Origin: Actinoplanes sp. TBRC 11911
GTDB lineage: Bacteria; Actinomycetota; Actinomycetes; Mycobacteriales; Micromonosporaceae
Length of the DNA stretch: 64,000 bases
Assembly (NCBI RefSeq): GCF_012933445.1
Contig: NZ_JABBNC010000027.1
Span: forward strand, 62,001 to 126,000
Reading direction: 5' to 3'
Position numbers and translations under genes: made by a program
The notes under the pieces: generated by a model
The model's database searches: none
What the model was told of the DNA's origin: nothing
The model's input: the letters and a program-made list of their open reading frames with translations, nothing else
Shown here: one piece after another, positions 63,384 through 64,000 of the stretch
Layout: each line of letters starts with the position of its first letter
Position numbering within the stretch: the stretch's first letter is position 1

Positions 63384-64000
63384 ATGAAAATCAGGAAGTT
63401 CAGCGTAGGTGTCCTCGTGGTGGCCTCGGCCGCCGCAGGCGCTGCGCTCATAGGCACCGTTCCTGCGATGGCCGCACCGGCGGACCACAGTCAGGCGATA
63501 TCAACAACACCGAGTCACTCAGCGTCGGTTGGGCCTTTGGGAACTCTCACGAACCTCGTCGTCAAGCGTTTGTTTATCAGCGATGACGTCGCGGCCGCGA
63601 AGTTTGGCACCAGCTCTCCCATCGACGACCCGGTGCGCGAACAACAGGAACTCGATGAGGTCAGTCAGCGAGCCACCGAAATGGGCTTGGACCCGACGGC
63701 AACCGTCGCATTCTTTAAGGACCAGATCAGTGCCAGCAAGGTCGTCCAGAAGGGTGATTTCGCGCGGTGGACGGCGCACCCTGAAGAGGCGCCGACGACC
63801 CGGCCCGATCTCGGCCAGATCCGCATCGAGCTCGACCAGCTCACCACCCAGCTGCTCGACGAGCTGAAGACGACGGCACACCTGCGTGCAGAGCCTCTGG
63901 CCTGCTCGATCAGTCTGGCAATCGCGGCGCAGACCGCAACAGTGCTGGGACATCTCGACACTCTTCACCGGCAAGCGCTCGACGTCGCGACCCACGACGT
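63384..64000 (+). CDS. Secreted chorismate mutase, AroQ-gamma type (3' end outside window)
   Basis: At least 205 residues, open to the window edge. ATG 63384 with AAGGAG 7 nt upstream. Signal peptide MKIRKFSVGVLVVASAAAGA to 'VPAMA-AP'. The mature part is all-helical: 'LTNLVVKRLFISDDVAAAKF', 'SPIDDPVREQQELDEVSQRA', 'FFKDQISASKVVQKGDFARW' and 'IRIELDQLTTQLLDEL', matching the secreted Mycobacterium tuberculosis enzyme (MtCM) in order. It converts chorismate to prephenate outside the membrane. The reason for secretion is not known. About 10 residues or fewer are probably missing. Confidence 0.92.
   Translation, partial: MKIRKFSVGVLVVASAAAGAALIGTVPAMAAPADHSQAISTTPSHSASVGPLGTLTNLVVKRLFISDDVAAAKFGTSSPIDDPVREQQELDEVSQRATEMGLDPTATVAFFKDQISASKVVQKGDFARWTAHPEEAPTTRPDLGQIRIELDQLTTQLLDELKTTAHLRAEPLACSISLAIAAQTATVLGHLDTLHRQALDVATHD

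Overview
The window is high-GC actinobacterial chromosome. The evidence is a type VII (ESX-like) secretion locus with WXG100 proteins, many GTG and TTG starts, SARP, TetR, HxlR and MmyB-type regulators, and a secreted chorismate mutase of the mycobacterial type at the right edge. I cannot name the genus from sequence alone. No tRNA, rRNA or CRISPR array was seen.

1-18.4 kb is one minus-strand type VII operon. Reading 5' to 3' it runs eccC, eccD, eccB, two small WXG100-type proteins, a WXG100-like helper, a 726-residue Gly-rich substrate, a YbaB/EbfC-like protein, a small helical protein, and a giant polymorphic toxin-like gene that runs off the left edge. The toxin has a WXG100-like N-terminal module and two separate papain-fold (glutamine-deamidase-like) domains. 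EccE, MycP and EccA are not in the window.

18.4-37.5 kb holds a membrane-anchored ricin-type lectin, a GNAT acetyltransferase, a DUF418 membrane protein, an amidase, an SDR, a divergent ArsR/MFS efflux pair, an LLM flavin oxidoreductase, a serine beta-lactamase-like hydrolase, a zinc alcohol dehydrogenase, an IS630 scar beside a TetR gene with a double operator, a SARP regulator divergent from an O-methyltransferase, and an aldo/keto reductase divergent from an MmyB-type XRE regulator.

37.5-62.6 kb is an accessory region rich in redox enzymes and visibly in flux. It contains two BBE-type FAD oxidases, one intact LLM gene and one decayed LLM copy, an acyl-CoA-dehydrogenase-like flavoenzyme, an FAD monooxygenase with a frameshifted NTF2-like partner, a DJ-1/PfpI protein, a LUD protein, a frameshifted cupin, an alpha/beta hydrolase, a SnoaL-like protein, two HxlR paralogues (one with an IS630 copy inserted in its 3' end), an SDR, two TetR genes, a DUF4331 protein and a peptide deformylase.

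The most interesting signal is regulatory. Twelve copies of a 24-bp imperfect palindrome, CTRRCTA-N10-WAGYYAG, lie almost exclusively between genes from 18.6 to 61.8 kb. They sit upstream of both hxlR genes and of the DJ-1, LLM, BBE, alcohol dehydrogenase, GNAT, uncharacterised and possibly type VII genes. I infer an HxlR-controlled, probably thiol/electrophile-responsive regulon that ties the dispersed loci together. Two smaller operator families connect other distant genes: TTTTTA-N8-TAAAAA (three strong sites) and paired TTGACA-N2-TGTCAA (four sites).
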